Position numbers and translations under genes: made by a program. 33,111 bases of DNA from CAYMLQ01 sp964390795 (GTDB lineage: Bacteria > Verrucomicrobiota > Kiritimatiellia > RFP12 > UBA1067): positions 1 through 33,111 of the forward strand of contig CAYMLQ010000023.1 in the NCBI GenBank assembly GCA_964390795.1. The letters are read 5' to 3'. Shown here in pieces: positions 32,466 to 33,111 of the stretch. Within the stretch, counting starts at the first letter, position 1; each line of letters starts with the position of its first letter. The notes under the pieces are model-generated. The model was not told the origin of the DNA. It ran no database searches and saw only the letters and a list, made by a program, of their open reading frames with translations.

Positions 32466-33111
32466 CACCTCCTCTATATGCCGGCATCGACGCCGGTTCG
32501 CGCGCGATTAAAATCGCCCTCTACGATGCGGGGCGTGCCGAAGTGGTAGCCACGGACGCCTGCGATCAAGGCGTCGGTCAGGCGGCGCTAGCGGAGGCGC
32601 TTCTGAAGCGCCTTCTGGACATGCGCGGCCTGACCGAAAGCGACCTGGGCGGCATCGTCGCGACCGGCTATGGGCGTCACGCGATCGGCCTCGCCCGGCA
32701 GGCGATCACCGAAATCACCTGCCATGCGGTAGGGGTGCGCTTTCTGCATCCCGAGGCGACCGCCTTGATCGACATCGGCGGGCAGGACAGCAAGTTCGTG
32801 CAGCTCAACAGCGACGGGCGCGTCTTGGACTTTTCCATGAACGACCGCTGCGCTGCGGGAACGGGACGTTTCTTGGAGGTGGTTGCGCAACGGTTGGAGG
32901 TGCCGCTGGACCGGCTGGGCGAACATGCGTCGCGGGCGAACCGGCCGGCCGCCATCAGCAGCATGTGCGTGGTGTTTGCCGAGTCCGAAATCATCGGGCT
33001 GCTGGCCTCAGGCGAAAAGATCGACAACATCATCGCGGGGGTTCAGCAGTCCATCGCGGGCCGCGTGGCCGCCATGGCGGGGCGTGTGCGCGAAAGCGCC
33101 GTATTCTTCAC
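32462..33111 (+). CDS. HgdC/BadF-type ATP-dependent dehydratase activator, 5' part
   Basis: This archerase-type activator hydrolyses ATP to push one low-potential electron into its dehydratase or reductase partner. The visible 216 residues include the ASKHA phosphate-1 motif AGIDAGSRAIKIALYD, VATGYGRHAIG, IDIGGQDSKF (from about 103) and the two cluster Cys at 130 (NDRCAAGTGRFLE) and 169 (SSMCVVFAESEI). Their 39-residue spacing matches my memory of HgdC, where a [4Fe-4S] cluster bridges the dimer. ATG 32462 has AAGGA 7 bases upstream and overlaps the previous stop. The gene runs off the end of the window. Confidence 0.93.
   Translation, partial: MTPPLYAGIDAGSRAIKIALYDAGRAEVVATDACDQGVGQAALAEALLKRLLDMRGLTESDLGGIVATGYGRHAIGLARQAITEITCHAVGVRFLHPEATALIDIGGQDSKFVQLNSDGRVLDFSMNDRCAAGTGRFLEVVAQRLEVPLDRLGEHASRANRPAAISSMCVVFAESEIIGLLASGEKIDNIIAGVQQSIAGRVAAMAGRVRESAVFF

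Overview
The window looks like a piece of a GC-rich, anaerobic chromosome from the PVC group, most likely Kiritimatiellota or a relative. This is inferred from family content: a giant secreted PA14/heparinase/beta-strand-repeat protein, HzsA-like c-type cytochrome proteins, a SUMF1-domain protein, an SHD1-type protein, and anaerobic 2-hydroxyacyl-CoA dehydratase-like enzymes. No rRNA or other phylogenetic marker was seen, so the placement is tentative.

Left part (1-20.5 kb). An AT-rich fragment of a YbjQ-like gene opens the window. A 3111-residue predicted polysaccharide lyase follows on the minus strand, downstream of an IclR-effector/AraC-HTH hybrid regulator. Diverging from the regulator are two exported multi-domain proteins with CXXCH haem motifs (HzsA-like), separated by an orphan HicB-type gene and a structured repeat. 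A SUMF1-domain protein lacking one catalytic Cys and a ParE-type toxin-antitoxin pair follow. Small palindromic repeats are common here; one has 16-bp terminal inverted repeats and 10-bp flanking direct repeats.

Centre (20.8-28.1 kb). This is the most interesting part. A selA-selB-selD operon on the minus strand, with overlapping stop/start codons, encodes selenocysteine synthesis and decoding. Transcribed away from it is a three-gene cluster: an exported SHD1-like protein, a NapH-like membrane polyferredoxin and a membrane-anchored protein. The first and third end conventionally at UGA, but each frame stays open past the UGA (47 and 41 codons). Each UGA is followed by GGA GGC and by a perfect hairpin with a GGU loop, and in both the GGU is the eighth codon after the UGA. 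This fits bacterial SECIS elements. I read the genes as two undescribed selenoproteins (C-P-S-U and U-G-G-T-C motifs) that may take electrons from the polyferredoxin. Truncated annotations would miss both.

Right part (28.1-33.1 kb). After a terminator-like hairpin come a SAM methyltransferase, three divergent proteins of the 2-hydroxyacyl-CoA dehydratase / double-cubane reductase superfamily, and the start of their HgdC/BadF-type ATP-dependent activator; the last four genes are joined by 1-4 base overlaps. This looks like a low-potential reductase system with unknown substrate. One member carries a 58-bp palindromic element inserted in frame.
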